A stretch of DNA of 64,000 bases from Methanobacteriota archaeon (GCA_016841625.1 JAENYU010000008.1:63634-127633), one strand, 5' to 3'; shown: positions 8,888-17,463, counted from the first letter of the stretch. The notes: a model not told the origin generated them from the sequence alone. A program made the numbers and translations.

Positions 8888-9061
8888 ATTCTTCGGGATT
8901 TTTTATCATTGTAACCGAATATCTGTTCAGGATCTTTCTTGAGAATTACAATTACGAACTTGCTCTGTAAGAGCTGTTTCCTGAAAAACTGAGCCTGAAA
9001 GTTAGTAGAGGTTCTCTGAACCTCGGGTTCTCACCGGTCGGCGGAGACTACCGGCCTTTTT
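8888..9061 (+). ncRNA. Candidate small RNA with terminator hairpin
   Basis: No protein frame fits this 457-base spacer, but signals for a plus-strand transcript line up. There is a TATA-like AGTATATAG at 8859-8867. Then come a hairpin GCTCT-gta-AGAGC (8962-8974), a perfect 7-bp hairpin GAGGTTC-tct-GAACCTC (9008-9024) and a final stem CCGGT...ACCGG (9034-9054) followed by five T (9057-9061). A 9-base complement (8878-8886 with 8947-8955) straddles the predicted start. No gene follows on this strand, so a free-standing RNA is more likely than a leader. The 5' end is inferred only from TATA spacing. Family unknown. Confidence 0.35.
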
Positions 9062-9130
9062 AGAAAAATTCACAGAAAAAAGTAGAGATTTGGCCTGCCA
9101 ACCTGATGCTCAGGGAGGTAGTTGAAAAAA

Positions 9131-9162
9131 GTAAAAGTAAAAGTAAAAGTAAAAGTAAAAGT
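9131..9162. repeat. 6-bp tandem repeat (gtaaaa)
   Basis: About five copies of gtaaaa lie 16 bases beyond the stop codon of the cyclophilin gene (minus strand). Simple microsatellite; a U-rich 3' end of the cyclophilin transcript is possible. Confidence 0.85.
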
Positions 9163-9177
9163 GCAAAAAACCGGAGC

Positions 9178-9645
9178 TCAGACAAGCTCGGCTTTTTCAA
9201 TCTTCACTTCGGTCTTAGGGCGGTCCTGGCGGTCGGTCTTTACTTTCCCGATCTTATCGACTACGTCCATACCTTCGACGACCTTCCCGAAGACCGGGTG
9301 CCCTCTGTTAAGGTGGTTGTTGTTTACCAGGTTGATGAAGAACTGGCTGCCTCCGGTGTTGGGCCCTGCGTTTGCCATGGAGATAGTGCCCTTGTCGTTC
9401 CGGTTGTTTTTGGTGAACTCGTCCGGAATTTCATAACCCGGACCGCCCATGCCCGTACCTGTGGGGTCTCCGCTCTGGAGCATGAAGCCGGCGATAACCC
9501 TGTGGAAGATCACACCGTCATAGAAGCCCTCGCTTACGAGTTTTGCGAAGTTCCCCGCGGTGATCGGCATGTCGTTGTACAGTTCGATTGTGATGTCACC
9601 CATGTTGGTGTGCAGAATTGCTTTTTTGTCCTTGTATACTACCAT
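9178..9645 (-). CDS. Peptidyl-prolyl cis-trans isomerase, cyclophilin type
   Basis: A 155-residue single-domain cyclophilin that catalyses cis-trans isomerisation of X-Pro bonds during protein folding. It has no signal peptide, so it acts in the cytoplasm. The catalytic segment FHRVIAGFMLQSGDPTGTGMGGPG holds the conserved Arg and the Gln-x-Gly-Asp turn. The second active-site region ISMANAGPNTGGSQFFINL gives the Ala-Asn and Gln-Phe-Phe residues, and GHPVFGKVVEGMDVVDKI completes the fold. Length is typical of small prokaryotic cyclophilins. The ATG at 9645 opens MVVYKDKKAILHTNMGDI, the usual start. The upstream region leads into a 76-bp repeat array at 9766-9993. Confidence 0.93.
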   Translation of the reverse strand: MVVYKDKKAILHTNMGDITIELYNDMPITAGNFAKLVSEGFYDGVIFHRVIAGFMLQSGDPTGTGMGGPGYEIPDEFTKNNRNDKGTISMANAGPNTGGSQFFINLVNNNHLNRGHPVFGKVVEGMDVVDKIGKVKTDRQDRPKTEVKIEKAELV

Positions 9646-9765
9646 TCTTTTACCTCTATCTGGCTTATTAGCTGATGTTTTGTTTCATCGGTTTATTCAG
9701 TGGGTTTTTTGTGCATTGTATGCTGTGCGTTGTATGTATATCTTCCATGTAAATCCTTCGCCAGC

Positions 9766-9993
9766 CGAGTTGCGGCTCGGCAGTACGCAGTCCTTTTCGG
9801 TCGCTGCGCTCCCTCAAGAGGACTAAATATTTTAAAACAGACGAGTTGCGGCTCAGAAGTGCGCAGTCCTTTTCGGTCGCTGCGCTCCCTCAAGAGGACT
9901 AAATATTTTAAAACAGACGAGTTGCGGCTCAGAAGTGCGCAGTCCTTTTCGGTCGCTGCGCTCCCTCAAGAGGACTAAATATTTTAAAACAGA
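9766..9993. repeat. 76-bp tandem repeat, three copies
   Basis: Three nearly identical 76-base units start at 9766, 9842 and 9918, each opening cgagttgcggctc and closing with aaatattttaaaacaga. The first differs slightly (cggcagtacgc against cagaagtgcgc). A truncated, diverged fourth unit begins at 9994. Each unit contains a GC-rich core (ggtcgctgcgctccctc) flanked by an imperfect inverted repeat (agtcctttt and caagaggact). Because 76 is not a multiple of three, the frames that cross it on both strands are not conserved coding sequence. Confidence 0.9.
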
Positions 9994-10759
9994 CGATTTT
10001 TGCTCGCTCAAGCGGACTACTTTTCCAGGAGAACTGGCTGCCAAAAAAATGGAATTGGCGGCCGAGTATCACTTCTTTTCCATAGGACTTTCCAGGCATC
10101 AATCTTTATTTTTACAGGAGGATTCTCCGGACAAGCTTTTGAATTTTTGAATAAGTAATGCCAGGCGTCTTTTCTTCCAATTTTTAGAAAACACGATCTT
10201 GAGACCACGTTGCTCCGGGAACATGGTTCAGGTTCCAGGCTTTCACACTTCAAAATCTATCCACTGGTCTTTCTGCTCGGGGCATTTTCATGGGGAGGGG
10301 ACCGGATGGAGAATATTTAAAGTTTTTTGATTTGTTGATTTCCTTGTTTCCCGTGCATTCTATGGGTGTCGAATTGTGGAAGAGAAATGAATAGGGGAAT
10401 TTATATTCTACCGAAATTATCTTAATGAGATTTCCATAACCGAATTATAATATTTTGTCACAGTATCTACAATTTAAACTTTTTTATCAAATGAACTGAT
10501 TTCTGGGGACCCATTCATATCCCCGGTTCTTTTTAAAATTTTTGTCACATAAATCATTCAAACTCGCTAGAATTTAGCAAAATGTAACTCAAATATCTTT
10601 AAAAACATAGGCTCCGGGATGCGTAACTTATTGAAAAAATTGTCATAAATCCGCAACTTCATATAATGTTTCTTGCTGATTTTAACATAGCAAATAAATT
10701 GCAATTACTTGCAATTACTTGCAACTAAATTTTCAAAAATCGTGGTGGGGGCCGCTTGT
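9994..10759. other. Gene-free stretch
   Basis: No supported gene. The left part holds the decayed end of the 76-bp repeat. The right part (10300-10740) is AT-rich with several possible TATA boxes and direct repeats such as ttgcaattac at 10698-10725, just before the secreted protein gene. A minus-strand open frame at 10017-10253 has no ribosome binding site or recognisable domain and was not called. Confidence 0.4.
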
Positions 10760-11338
10760 ATGGACAGGTTTCAGGCAATTTGCCTGTGTATAATGGCAGG
10801 AATCATAGCAACCGCAATCGCATTTCCAGCTTCGGCAGAGACTATTCCTGAAAACGAAACAGATGTATCAAGTACCGCAGCTGAAATCAATTTGACGGAA
10901 ATCTTTGATCCGGGACTGGATCTGAATTTCCGTTTCCTGACCTCAATGCTGGAATTGCTTGACCTGAACCTCAGGCTCATAGACGGGACCCTGGATTCCA
11001 GGGTTTCGGACTATCCTTTCCTTGCTACCCCCATGGAAGGAACAGGTTCCGGTGTTAGAGCCGTGGATTCGATTCTCGTTGTCATGGGTTCAGGCCCTCA
11101 GGGTGTAAATGAGACAAATGTCACTGAGAACAGCACCATGGGCATCACTACGGACAGCACCACGGAAATCACTCTCGATTCTATTAATGAAAGCTTTGCA
11201 CGCATAAACGAAAGCCTCGAATCTCCTGATTCCATGATAGAGCATGTAAACTCAACTCTGGGAGAACCGAACGTCACCACCCCGATGCTCATCGAGATGT
11301 TTGAAAGCATAAAGGGGCTGCTTTCGCTCTTTGGGTGA
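10760..11338 (+). CDS. Secreted hypothetical protein rich in N-glycosylation sequons
   Basis: A 192-residue protein of unknown function. The ATG at 10760 follows a GGTGGGGG ribosome binding site (10743-10750) and opens a clear signal peptide (MDRFQAICLCIMAG followed by a hydrophobic run) ending in PASA, with likely cleavage before ETIPENE. The mature part is acidic, has no cysteine, and contains several N-x-S/T sequons (NET, NLT, NVT, NST, NES, NVT), the pattern of an N-glycosylated archaeal exported protein. Two Leu-rich amphipathic stretches (LDLNFRFLTSMLELLDLNLRLID and the C-terminal LIEMFESIKGLLSLFG region) could mediate self-association. No C-terminal anchor is seen. An upstream alternative start at 10709 would lack the ribosome binding site. 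No neighbour suggests a role. Confidence 0.6.
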   Translation: MDRFQAICLCIMAGIIATAIAFPASAETIPENETDVSSTAAEINLTEIFDPGLDLNFRFLTSMLELLDLNLRLIDGTLDSRVSDYPFLATPMEGTGSGVRAVDSILVVMGSGPQGVNETNVTENSTMGITTDSTTEITLDSINESFARINESLESPDSMIEHVNSTLGEPNVTTPMLIEMFESIKGLLSLFG

Positions 11339-11488
11339 AAGGAAAGCAGACTGTACAAGGCTCTAAATTCTATTTTTTTCGGCCCCGGCGTGAGAATCCG
11401 GAAAGGGAATCATTTCTAAGGCATAGAGATCAGATAGGTTGAAGAGATGCCGAAGCAACCGGAATGCCGTCTCAAGACTATTCCTATT

Positions 11489-11504
11489 CCGCGCTTAAGC
11501 GCGG
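11489..11504 (+). terminator. Perfect 8-bp palindromic hairpin with T-run
   Basis: CCGCGCTTAAGCGCGG is a perfect palindrome followed by cttttccc. It lies about 150 bases downstream of the secreted protein gene and could end its transcript, or be the 3' edge of an unrecognised element. Confidence 0.4.
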
Positions 11505-11540
11505 CTTTTCCCTGACCAATGTTTTAAGGAAATGTAAGAC

Positions 11541-11800
11541 CGAAAAATCCACATCTGGAAGATAGTCCAGCCCCTTAAAAAAAAGTGGGCCAACTGCTCA
11601 AAGACAAACCAGCTCAGGTTCAACTGGCGGGTCGTTGTGGCAAAAATGTCCATAATCGACTATGTCATTGTCCACGAACTCTGCCACATGAAGCATAAAA
11701 ACCACTCAAAGGATTTCTGAATGAGGTGCAGAAGATCCTGCCGGATTACGAAGAAAGAAAAGAATGGTTGAGGGTGCATGGGGATTTATTGAAGATATGA
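11541..11800 (+). pseudogene. Remnant of a YgjP/DUF45-type metal-dependent hydrolase
   Basis: The plus strand encodes a family C-terminal half: KKWANCSKTNQLRFNW, then IIDYVIVHELCHMKH with the zinc motif HELCH, then NHSKDF followed directly by a stop codon. One base on, another frame continues the family pattern with NEVQKILPDYEERKEWLRVHG to a stop at 11798-11800. Family members read HSKxFW at the joint, and the sequence ttctgaat is explained by loss of one G from a Trp codon. The N-terminal half is missing, and no start codon with a ribosome binding site exists. Metal-dependent hydrolases of this kind are about 230 residues long. Both the truncation and the frameshift mark it as decayed. Confidence 0.75.
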
Positions 11801-11866
11801 ACTTACCACTTGTAGTTAAAACTCACCATTTTGGCGGATCTACCTGGTAAAACTAAAATTCATTTG

Positions 11867-12862
11867 TTATGAACCATTCTTAAAGCACTGGTAACACACA
11901 GGTTTCTCTTTAGAAGTGTCTGTCGGTTTGCCACATTCATGGCAATACTTTTCCTTATATTTTGGATTTCCAAATCTGGCCCATGAATTATAACAGTTTA
12001 TACAAAATGGTTCATCTGGATTATAACTTATTTTTTCTCCACAACGAATACAAGTTCCAGAATCATTGATCAGGTCTTGTTTGCTATAATCTACAATTAC
12101 TTGAAGGAAAGCAGATCCATACCTTTCAAGTTTCTTTTCCCCAACCCCTGTAATACCTAAAAATTCCTCAGAATTCTTTGGAATTTTTGAGCACATTTCT
12201 TCAAGACTTTTATCAGTAAATATGTAGTATGTAGGTACATTTTCTTGCTCTGCAATTGAGCTTCGAAGTATTCTTAGTCTCTCAAAAAGACTCAGATCAT
12301 TCATTTCATGAGGATAATTTATTTTTTCCTCTTCAATCTTCATTTTCGAGCTTTGCACTTTTGATTGTTCGTGTGATGTCGGAACTGGATCAGTTTTTTC
12401 CTCTTCTCTTGATACTATTTTCTCAACTGTTATTTTGATTTCATCACTAATTCTAAACAGCATCCTTGCTTCTTTGTAAACAGCAGAATACAGTTCTGGT
12501 TCCCTTTCTTTTGAAATGTAGATTCCCATTTCATAATTATTGATTTGAGAATATTCGTAGAGATTCATTGAAGTGATTATCGCCTCTTTTTCGTTGAGGT
12601 AACATTTAGCATGTAAATCCTTGCAAAACCCGGTACGAACAGAATCGAGCTGTTTAATCCAATTATTTTCGTCAGGCTGTAACTCATTTTTTCCATAAAC
12701 AATTTTAACATCCGTTTTCATCCTGTTTTGATCTTCAATTAAATCTTTAATCTTATGATTGATTTTTAAATATGGACTTATTAGGATGATCTCTTGGTTG
12801 GCATTTGTAACAATTTTGTTTAAATAGTGTGAGGTGCCTTCAGTATTCAAAAATTTAACCAT
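11867..12862 (-). CDS. PLD-like / HRDC / zinc-ribbon fusion protein
   Basis: A 331-residue protein with an unusual domain chain. Residues about 5-150 look like a phospholipase D-type domain (IILISPYLKINHKIKDLI, then the HxK segment LHAKCYLNEKEAIITSMNL). A charged linker follows (about 160-200). An HRDC-like helical domain comes next (LFERLRILRSSIAEQENVPTYYIF to ITGVGEKKLERYG), as in RecQ helicases and RNase D. The tail has two Cys4 zinc ribbons (CIRCGEK...FCINCYN and CHECGKP...VCYQCFK). This suggests a nucleic-acid-binding nuclease or sensor, but there is only one HxK motif, so activity may need a dimer or be absent. I choose the ATG at 12862 because GGGGGAAGGA precedes it; the frame is open to 12904. 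The gene is visibly AT-richer than its neighbours, suggesting transfer. Confidence 0.7.
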   Translation of the reverse strand: MVKFLNTEGTSHYLNKIVTNANQEIILISPYLKINHKIKDLIEDQNRMKTDVKIVYGKNELQPDENNWIKQLDSVRTGFCKDLHAKCYLNEKEAIITSMNLYEYSQINNYEMGIYISKEREPELYSAVYKEARMLFRISDEIKITVEKIVSREEEKTDPVPTSHEQSKVQSSKMKIEEEKINYPHEMNDLSLFERLRILRSSIAEQENVPTYYIFTDKSLEEMCSKIPKNSEEFLGITGVGEKKLERYGSAFLQVIVDYSKQDLINDSGTCIRCGEKISYNPDEPFCINCYNSWARFGNPKYKEKYCHECGKPTDTSKEKPVCYQCFKNGS

Positions 12863-13036
12863 TTCCTTCCCCCATTTACTTCTATTGGATAGTACACTAA
12901 GCAAAACTATTTGGCATGTATACTTACTAACTTTTTTTATTTAACATTATCTTCGGACAGAGATATAAATAAAAATTGAAAATATATTATATGAATCATT
13001 TTTTAAAGTGGACAGAGGCTTGTTGTCCTCCAAAAC

Positions 13037-13080
13037 CTTTTTATATCAAGTACAATATTAATCATTGCTGTACACAATTA
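13037..13080 (+). promoter_or_regulatory. trp operon promoter and possible TGTACA operator
   Basis: A TATA-like ctttttatatc (13037-13047) is followed by GTACAAT (13050-13056) and TGTACACAAT (13069-13078), ahead of trpC at 13098. The hexamer TGTACA is the known TRP box bound by the repressor TrpY in Methanothermobacter, so control by a TrpY-like protein is an attractive inference. No TrpY gene is in the window. Confidence 0.5.
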
Positions 13081-13097
13081 TACAACAGTGATATTTT

Positions 13098-13904
13098 ATG
13101 CACGGTAAAATCCAGCAGATCCTCGACACAACAAAAACCCGCATCAGGGCTTTCGGGCCGGAAATTGACCTTAACGGGATGCCCGAATGCATGCAGAGGC
13201 GGGACTTCCTTTCGGCGGTAGCAGCTGCCAGGAAAGAAGGTAGAGTGCCCTTGATTGCGGAAGTCAAGCCCGCGTCCCCGGGAAAAGCCTTCAGGGAGAT
13301 TCTCCCGGAAGATGCTGCGAGACTGGCGTGGGAAATGGAGGAGGCTGGGGCTGTTGCGATTTCGGTCCTGACCGAACCCGAGGTGTTCCGGGGCTCTCTT
13401 GAAAACCTGGAATCCGTCAGGAGAAACGTATGCTTACCGGTCCTGAGAAAAGATTTCATCATTGACAGGCTCCAGCTTGAAGAAAGCAGAAGCGACCTCA
13501 TTCTTCTGATCGCAGGGATCCTCGGGGAAAATCTCCTGGATTTCGTTGACCTTGCACTCAAAAAAGGACTTGAACCACTGGTGGAAGTCCACAACGAAGA
13601 GGAACTGAAACTGGCCCTTGAAACCCCGGCAAGGGTGATCGGGATCAATAACCGGAACCTTGAGACCCTGGAGATCAGTCTTGAAACCACCGAAAAGCTT
13701 GCACCCCTGATCCGGGAAAACGACCGGGAAAACGGAACCAGGCATATAATAGTGAGCGAGAGCGGGATCCGCGGCTCGGAAGATGTCCGCAGGGTAATCG
13801 ATGCAGGGGCGGACGCGGTGCTTGTCGGGTCCGTGATAATGGAAAACGAATCCGTTTTTGAAAAAACAAAGGAACTTGTCCAGAGCCTTGCCTGGCGCTG
13901 GTGA
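13098..13904 (+). CDS. trpC: Indole-3-glycerol phosphate synthase
   Basis: A 268-residue TIM-barrel enzyme that closes the indole ring from carboxyphenylaminodeoxyribulose phosphate in tryptophan synthesis. Family segments are the KPASPGKAF strand with the catalytic Lys (PLIAEVKPASP), the second catalytic lysine in LPVLRKDFIIDRLQLEESR, the Glu strand LEPLVEVHNEEEL, GINNRNLETLEISLETT, and the phosphate site VSESGIRGSEDVRRVIDAGADAVLVGS. Length is normal. The ATG at 13098 has no strong ribosome binding site and lies 15-30 bases beyond the expected transcription start. It is the first gene of the trp operon, followed by a 159-base spacer that holds a 14-bp direct repeat (aggtttgaaagttc, 13968-14003). 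Confidence 0.95.
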   Translation: MHGKIQQILDTTKTRIRAFGPEIDLNGMPECMQRRDFLSAVAAARKEGRVPLIAEVKPASPGKAFREILPEDAARLAWEMEEAGAVAISVLTEPEVFRGSLENLESVRRNVCLPVLRKDFIIDRLQLEESRSDLILLIAGILGENLLDFVDLALKKGLEPLVEVHNEEELKLALETPARVIGINNRNLETLEISLETTEKLAPLIRENDRENGTRHIIVSESGIRGSEDVRRVIDAGADAVLVGSVIMENESVFEKTKELVQSLAWRW

Positions 13905-14063
13905 CTGCTTTTTTTACTGGCTCTCCTGAGCCGTCACAGCTTATTGAACAGCGAATGTCGGATTTCAAGTTTGAAAGTTCAGGTTTGAAAGTTCAGGTTT
14001 GAAGAAATCCGGAGCTGCTTCAAATTTTACTAATTTGAAAATTTCTGAAAAATTTTTGGAAAA

Positions 14064-15413
14064 ATGCTGATACAAATTTCAAAATCAGAACTTCAAAATC
14101 AAAATTCCAGAATCAACCGTGAAAAGAGACAAGGGGCAATCAAATTGACAGGAACTACAACTTCAGAATCACAGATTAAAAATCCGGGGCTTGAAAAAAT
14201 CTCCGGCCAGGAAACAGGGGCAAAGGCAGAGGCAAAAGGAAAGTATGGCAAGTACGGAGGGCAGTACGTCCCGGAAGTCCTGATGCCTGCCCTGGAAGAG
14301 CTGGTGGAAGGGTACGAGCGGTACAAAAATGATCCCGGTTTCCTGAAGGAACTGGACCACTACCTCAAAGATTTCGGGGGCAGGGAGACCCCGCTTTACT
14401 TTGCCCGGAACTTGAGCAAGAAATACGGGGCAAAAATCTACCTTAAACGCGAAGACCTGGTGCACGGGGGAGCCCACAAGCTGAACAACGCAATCGGGCA
14501 GGCGATCCTTGCAAAGTACATGGGAAAGACCCGGCTGATTGCCGAGACAGGAGCCGGGCAGCACGGGACTGCGACTGCGATGGTCGGAGCTAACATGGGC
14601 TTCGAGACCGTGGTCTACATGGGAGCAAAAGACATCAAGCGCCAGCAGATGAACGCTTACAGGATGGAGCTTATGGGAACGGAAGTCCGGGCCGTGGAGT
14701 CGGGATCGAAAACCCTCAAGGATGCCATCAATGAGGCTCTTCGGGACTGGGTCACAAACGTTGAAAACACTCATTACCTGATCGGCTCGGTTGTGGGACC
14801 CCACCCCTACCCCATGATCGTTAGGGACTTCCAGAGCGTGATCGGACGCGAGATCAAAGAGCAGATAATGGAAAAGGAAGGGCGCCTTCCGGACTCGCTG
14901 ATTGCCTGTGCCGGCGGCGGGAGCAATGCCATGGGGATGTTCCATCCCTTTACGGAAGCCCGGGAAGTCCGGTTGATTGCCGTCGAAGCCGGGGGAAAAG
15001 CCCTGAAGTGCACCGAAAAGGCAGCTCTGCATTCGGCTTCCCTCTGTGTTGGAGAAGAAGGCGTCCTGCACGGAGCCCGGACAAAGGTGCTCCAGGACAG
15101 CTATGGGCAGATCCTGGAATCCGAGTCCATCTCGGCAGGGCTCGACTACTCAGGGGTCGGCCCGGAACTTGCGTACCTTGCCGATAATGGGAGGGTCACT
15201 GCCCGCTATGTCACGGACGACGAAGCCCTTGAAGCCTTCCACGAACTGAGCAGGCTTGAAGGAATCATTCCTGCCCTGGAATCCTCCCATGCCCTGGCTT
15301 ACCTGAAGAAAGCCGCAGACGCCGGGGAACTCGGGGAGCTCGTGGTCGTAAACCTCTCGGGAAGAGGGGACAAGGACCTTGAAACGGTCTTCAGCCAGAT
15401 GAAGGGGGCCTGA
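14064..15413 (+). CDS. trpB: Tryptophan synthase beta subunit
   Basis: The PLP enzyme that condenses indole with serine to form tryptophan, in complex with TrpA. The conserved body starts at [13 protein letters not shown]. The PLP lysine is Lys139 in [11 protein letters not shown], followed by the [14 protein letters not shown] loop and the phosphate-binding [10 protein letters not shown]. This is the canonical TrpB1 type, matching a trpA neighbour. The start is uncertain. The ATG at 14064 gives 449 residues with a long low-complexity N-terminus and no ribosome binding site. A TTG at 14145 ([10 protein letters not shown]) follows AAGGGGC at good spacing and may be the true start. The stop lies 3 bases before trpA, indicating translational coupling. 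Confidence 0.95.
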   Translation: MLIQISKSELQNQNSRINREKRQGAIKLTGTTTSESQIKNPGLEKISGQETGAKAEAKGKYGKYGGQYVPEVLMPALEELVEGYERYKNDPGFLKELDHYLKDFGGRETPLYFARNLSKKYGAKIYLKREDLVHGGAHKLNNAIGQAILAKYMGKTRLIAETGAGQHGTATAMVGANMGFETVVYMGAKDIKRQQMNAYRMELMGTEVRAVESGSKTLKDAINEALRDWVTNVENTHYLIGSVVGPHPYPMIVRDFQSVIGREIKEQIMEKEGRLPDSLIACAGGGSNAMGMFHPFTEAREVRLIAVEAGGKALKCTEKAALHSASLCVGEEGVLHGARTKVLQDSYGQILESESISAGLDYSGVGPELAYLADNGRVTARYVTDDEALEAFHELSRLEGIIPALESSHALAYLKKAADAGELGELVVVNLSGRGDKDLETVFSQMKGA

Positions 15414-15416
15414 ACG

Positions 15417-16289
15417 ATGAGCTCTAAAATGGAAGCCGGGCTAAGGTCTGGAATAGGGGCCGGTGTGAAGGCCGAAACCAGAATATCAGGCATATCCGAA
15501 AAATTTGCCGAACTGAAAGGAAGAGGAGAAGGAGCCCTGATCAGCTACGTGATGGCAGGAGACCCTTCCCCTGAAGCAACCCGGGACATCGTTTCCGCTC
15601 TTGCAAGAGGTGGGACGGACATCATCGAACTGGGACTGCCCTTTTCGGACCCGGTTGCCGACGGCCCGACCATCCAGGCAGCCGGGCAGAGGGCTCTTGC
15701 AGCAGGCATGGACACGGAACACTTTTTCGAGCTCGTTGAGGGTCTTGACACCGGAATTGTCCGAATCCCCCTTGTGTGCATGACATACTTCAACCTGGTA
15801 TTCAGGTACGGGATTGAGAAATTCGTAACAGGTTCAGCAAAAGCCGGGCTCAGCGGACTGATAATTCCGGACCTGCCCGTCGAAGAAGCCTCCGAACTCA
15901 GGGAAAGCTGCGAGAAGCACGGGCTGGACCTGATCTTTCTGATCGCGCCCACCACCCCCGGGGAAAGGGTGAAGAAGGTCCTGGACAGGAGTTCGGGCTT
16001 TGTCTACCTGGTCTCAAGGCTTGGGGTCACAGGCACTAGCAGCAAAGTTTCGGGGACAACAAAAGAACTGCTTGCCAGAGTGGAAACGGACATCCCGAAA
16101 GCTGTAGGTTTCGGGGTATCAAACGGCAGCCAGGCAGCCGAAATCAGAAAAGCCGGAGCCGATGGCGTGATTGTTGGCTCGGCATTTATCAAAATTATCG
16201 AATCAGGGAAGAACGTGAACGAAAGGCTCGAAGCCCTTGCAAAAGAGCTGAAAAACGGGATACTGGAAGCTAGCAGGAAGGGCGAGTAA
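15417..16289 (+). CDS. trpA: Tryptophan synthase alpha subunit
   Basis: A 290-residue TIM-barrel subunit that cleaves indole-3-glycerol phosphate to indole and glyceraldehyde 3-phosphate and channels indole to TrpB. The catalytic Glu sits in DIIELGLPFSDPVADGPTIQAAGQRAL, which also holds the second acidic residue (FSDPVADGP). The strand ISYVMAGDPSPEATRDI, the phosphate loop VSRLGVTGTSSKVSGTTKELL and GFGVSNGSQAAEIRKAGADGVIVGSAF are typical. The ATG at 15417 follows GAAGGGGG inside the 3' end of trpB. About 25 extra residues (Gly/Ala/Lys-rich) precede the usual N-terminus, so translation could in principle begin further in, but no better-placed start was found. A short 37-46-base gap leads to trpD. 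Confidence 0.95.
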   Translation: MSSKMEAGLRSGIGAGVKAETRISGISEKFAELKGRGEGALISYVMAGDPSPEATRDIVSALARGGTDIIELGLPFSDPVADGPTIQAAGQRALAAGMDTEHFFELVEGLDTGIVRIPLVCMTYFNLVFRYGIEKFVTGSAKAGLSGLIIPDLPVEEASELRESCEKHGLDLIFLIAPTTPGERVKKVLDRSSGFVYLVSRLGVTGTSSKVSGTTKELLARVETDIPKAVGFGVSNGSQAAEIRKAGADGVIVGSAFIKIIESGKNVNERLEALAKELKNGILEASRKGE

Positions 16290-16335
16290 GAAAAAGTCGG
16301 GAAAAATCTGAGGAAAAATAAAGGAGTTGTGGAAA

Positions 16336-17463
16336 ATGCAGGGAAAAATTCAGGGAGAAATGCAGGCATACATAAAAAAGTTGCAGGAAGGCAGGGACCT
16401 CAGTTCCAAGGAAGCGGAAGCCGCTGTCAGCCAGATCCTGAGCACAGCGGAAGACGACGAAATCGGGGAATTCCTGCTGGCTCTCCGGGCCAAGGGGGAA
16501 AAGCCCGAGGAAATCGCGGGCTTTGTAAAGGGAATGAAAAAAGCCGCCAACATGATCCAGCCGGATCTGCCTTTCAGGCTTGTGGACGTTGTAGGGACAG
16601 GAGGAGACGCCCTGAACACGATCAACGTCTCGACGGCAGCCGCAATCATCACTGCTTCCGCAGGGGTCCCGGTGGCAAAGCACGGGAACCGGGCAGTCAC
16701 CTCCATGTCCGGCAGTTCCGACGTGCTCGACGCCCTGGGGATCAAGGTGGACCTGCCTCCCGAACATGTCCAGAGGACCATTGAGGAAATCGGGATAGGG
16801 TTCATGTTTGCCCCTGTCTTCCATCCGGCAATGAAAAGGGTTGCAGGCGTCCGGAAGAAACTCGGGGTCAGGACGGTCTTCAACATCCTGGGTCCCCTGA
16901 CCAATCCGGCGGGAGCGAAAGGGCAGGTCGTGGGAGTCTTTGATAAAAAACTCTGTGAACCCCTTGCCCAGGCCCTGAAGGAACTCGGGTCCGAACACGC
17001 CCTTGTGGTACACGGGGACGGGATGGACGAGATCTCGAACATAAGCGAGACCTTTGTTGCGGAACTGAAAAACGGGGAAGTTTCAACCTACACCCTCACC
17101 CCCGAGGCCCTGGGCATGCTCCGGGCAAAACCCGAAGATATCGAAGGCGGGTCCCCGAAAGAAAATGCCAGGGACCTCCTCTGCATCTTCAAAGGACAGA
17201 AGGGGCCAAAAAGGGACCTTGTGATCATTAACGCCGCCGCAGCCCTCTACGTCAGCGGGATCGTGGGCTCCATCCGGCAGGCAATCCCGATTGCCGAGAA
17301 CGCCATTGACAGCGGGAAAGTAATGGTCAAGTTCAACCAGTTCAAAACTTTTACAGCCGAACTTCACGAACAGGGCAAAGCGCGGAGTGCCCTCAGCGGA
17401 GAAGCATTCCTTTCCTCCTCAGGCACCCCTTCTTTAAGCCCCGCCTCCGGGGAAAAGGCATGA
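16336..17463 (+). CDS. trpD: Anthranilate phosphoribosyltransferase
   Basis: A 375-residue enzyme that joins anthranilate to phosphoribosyl pyrophosphate. The PRPP site is VDVVGTGGDALNTINVSTAAAII, followed by KHGNRAVTSMSGSSDVLDALGI, where relatives usually have KHGNRxxSSxSGSAD. The anthranilate-side residues lie in HPAMKRVAGVRKKLGVRTVFNILGPLTNPA. The N-terminal helical domain (YIKKLQEGRDLSSKEAEAAVSQIL) is complete. The ATG at 16336 has GGAG nine bases before it; a TTG at 16327 is in frame but overlaps the binding site. The C-terminal tail after FTAELHEQG is Ser/Pro-rich and unusual. The stop overlaps the trpF start in an ATGA arrangement. Confidence 0.95.
   Translation: MQGKIQGEMQAYIKKLQEGRDLSSKEAEAAVSQILSTAEDDEIGEFLLALRAKGEKPEEIAGFVKGMKKAANMIQPDLPFRLVDVVGTGGDALNTINVSTAAAIITASAGVPVAKHGNRAVTSMSGSSDVLDALGIKVDLPPEHVQRTIEEIGIGFMFAPVFHPAMKRVAGVRKKLGVRTVFNILGPLTNPAGAKGQVVGVFDKKLCEPLAQALKELGSEHALVVHGDGMDEISNISETFVAELKNGEVSTYTLTPEALGMLRAKPEDIEGGSPKENARDLLCIFKGQKGPKRDLVIINAAAALYVSGIVGSIRQAIPIAENAIDSGKVMVKFNQFKTFTAELHEQGKARSALSGEAFLSSSGTPSLSPASGEKA

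Noticed and set aside
9693-10044. Open frames across the 76-bp repeat on both strands
   Set aside because: The unit is not a multiple of three, so the encoded repeats shift frame. No ribosome binding site.
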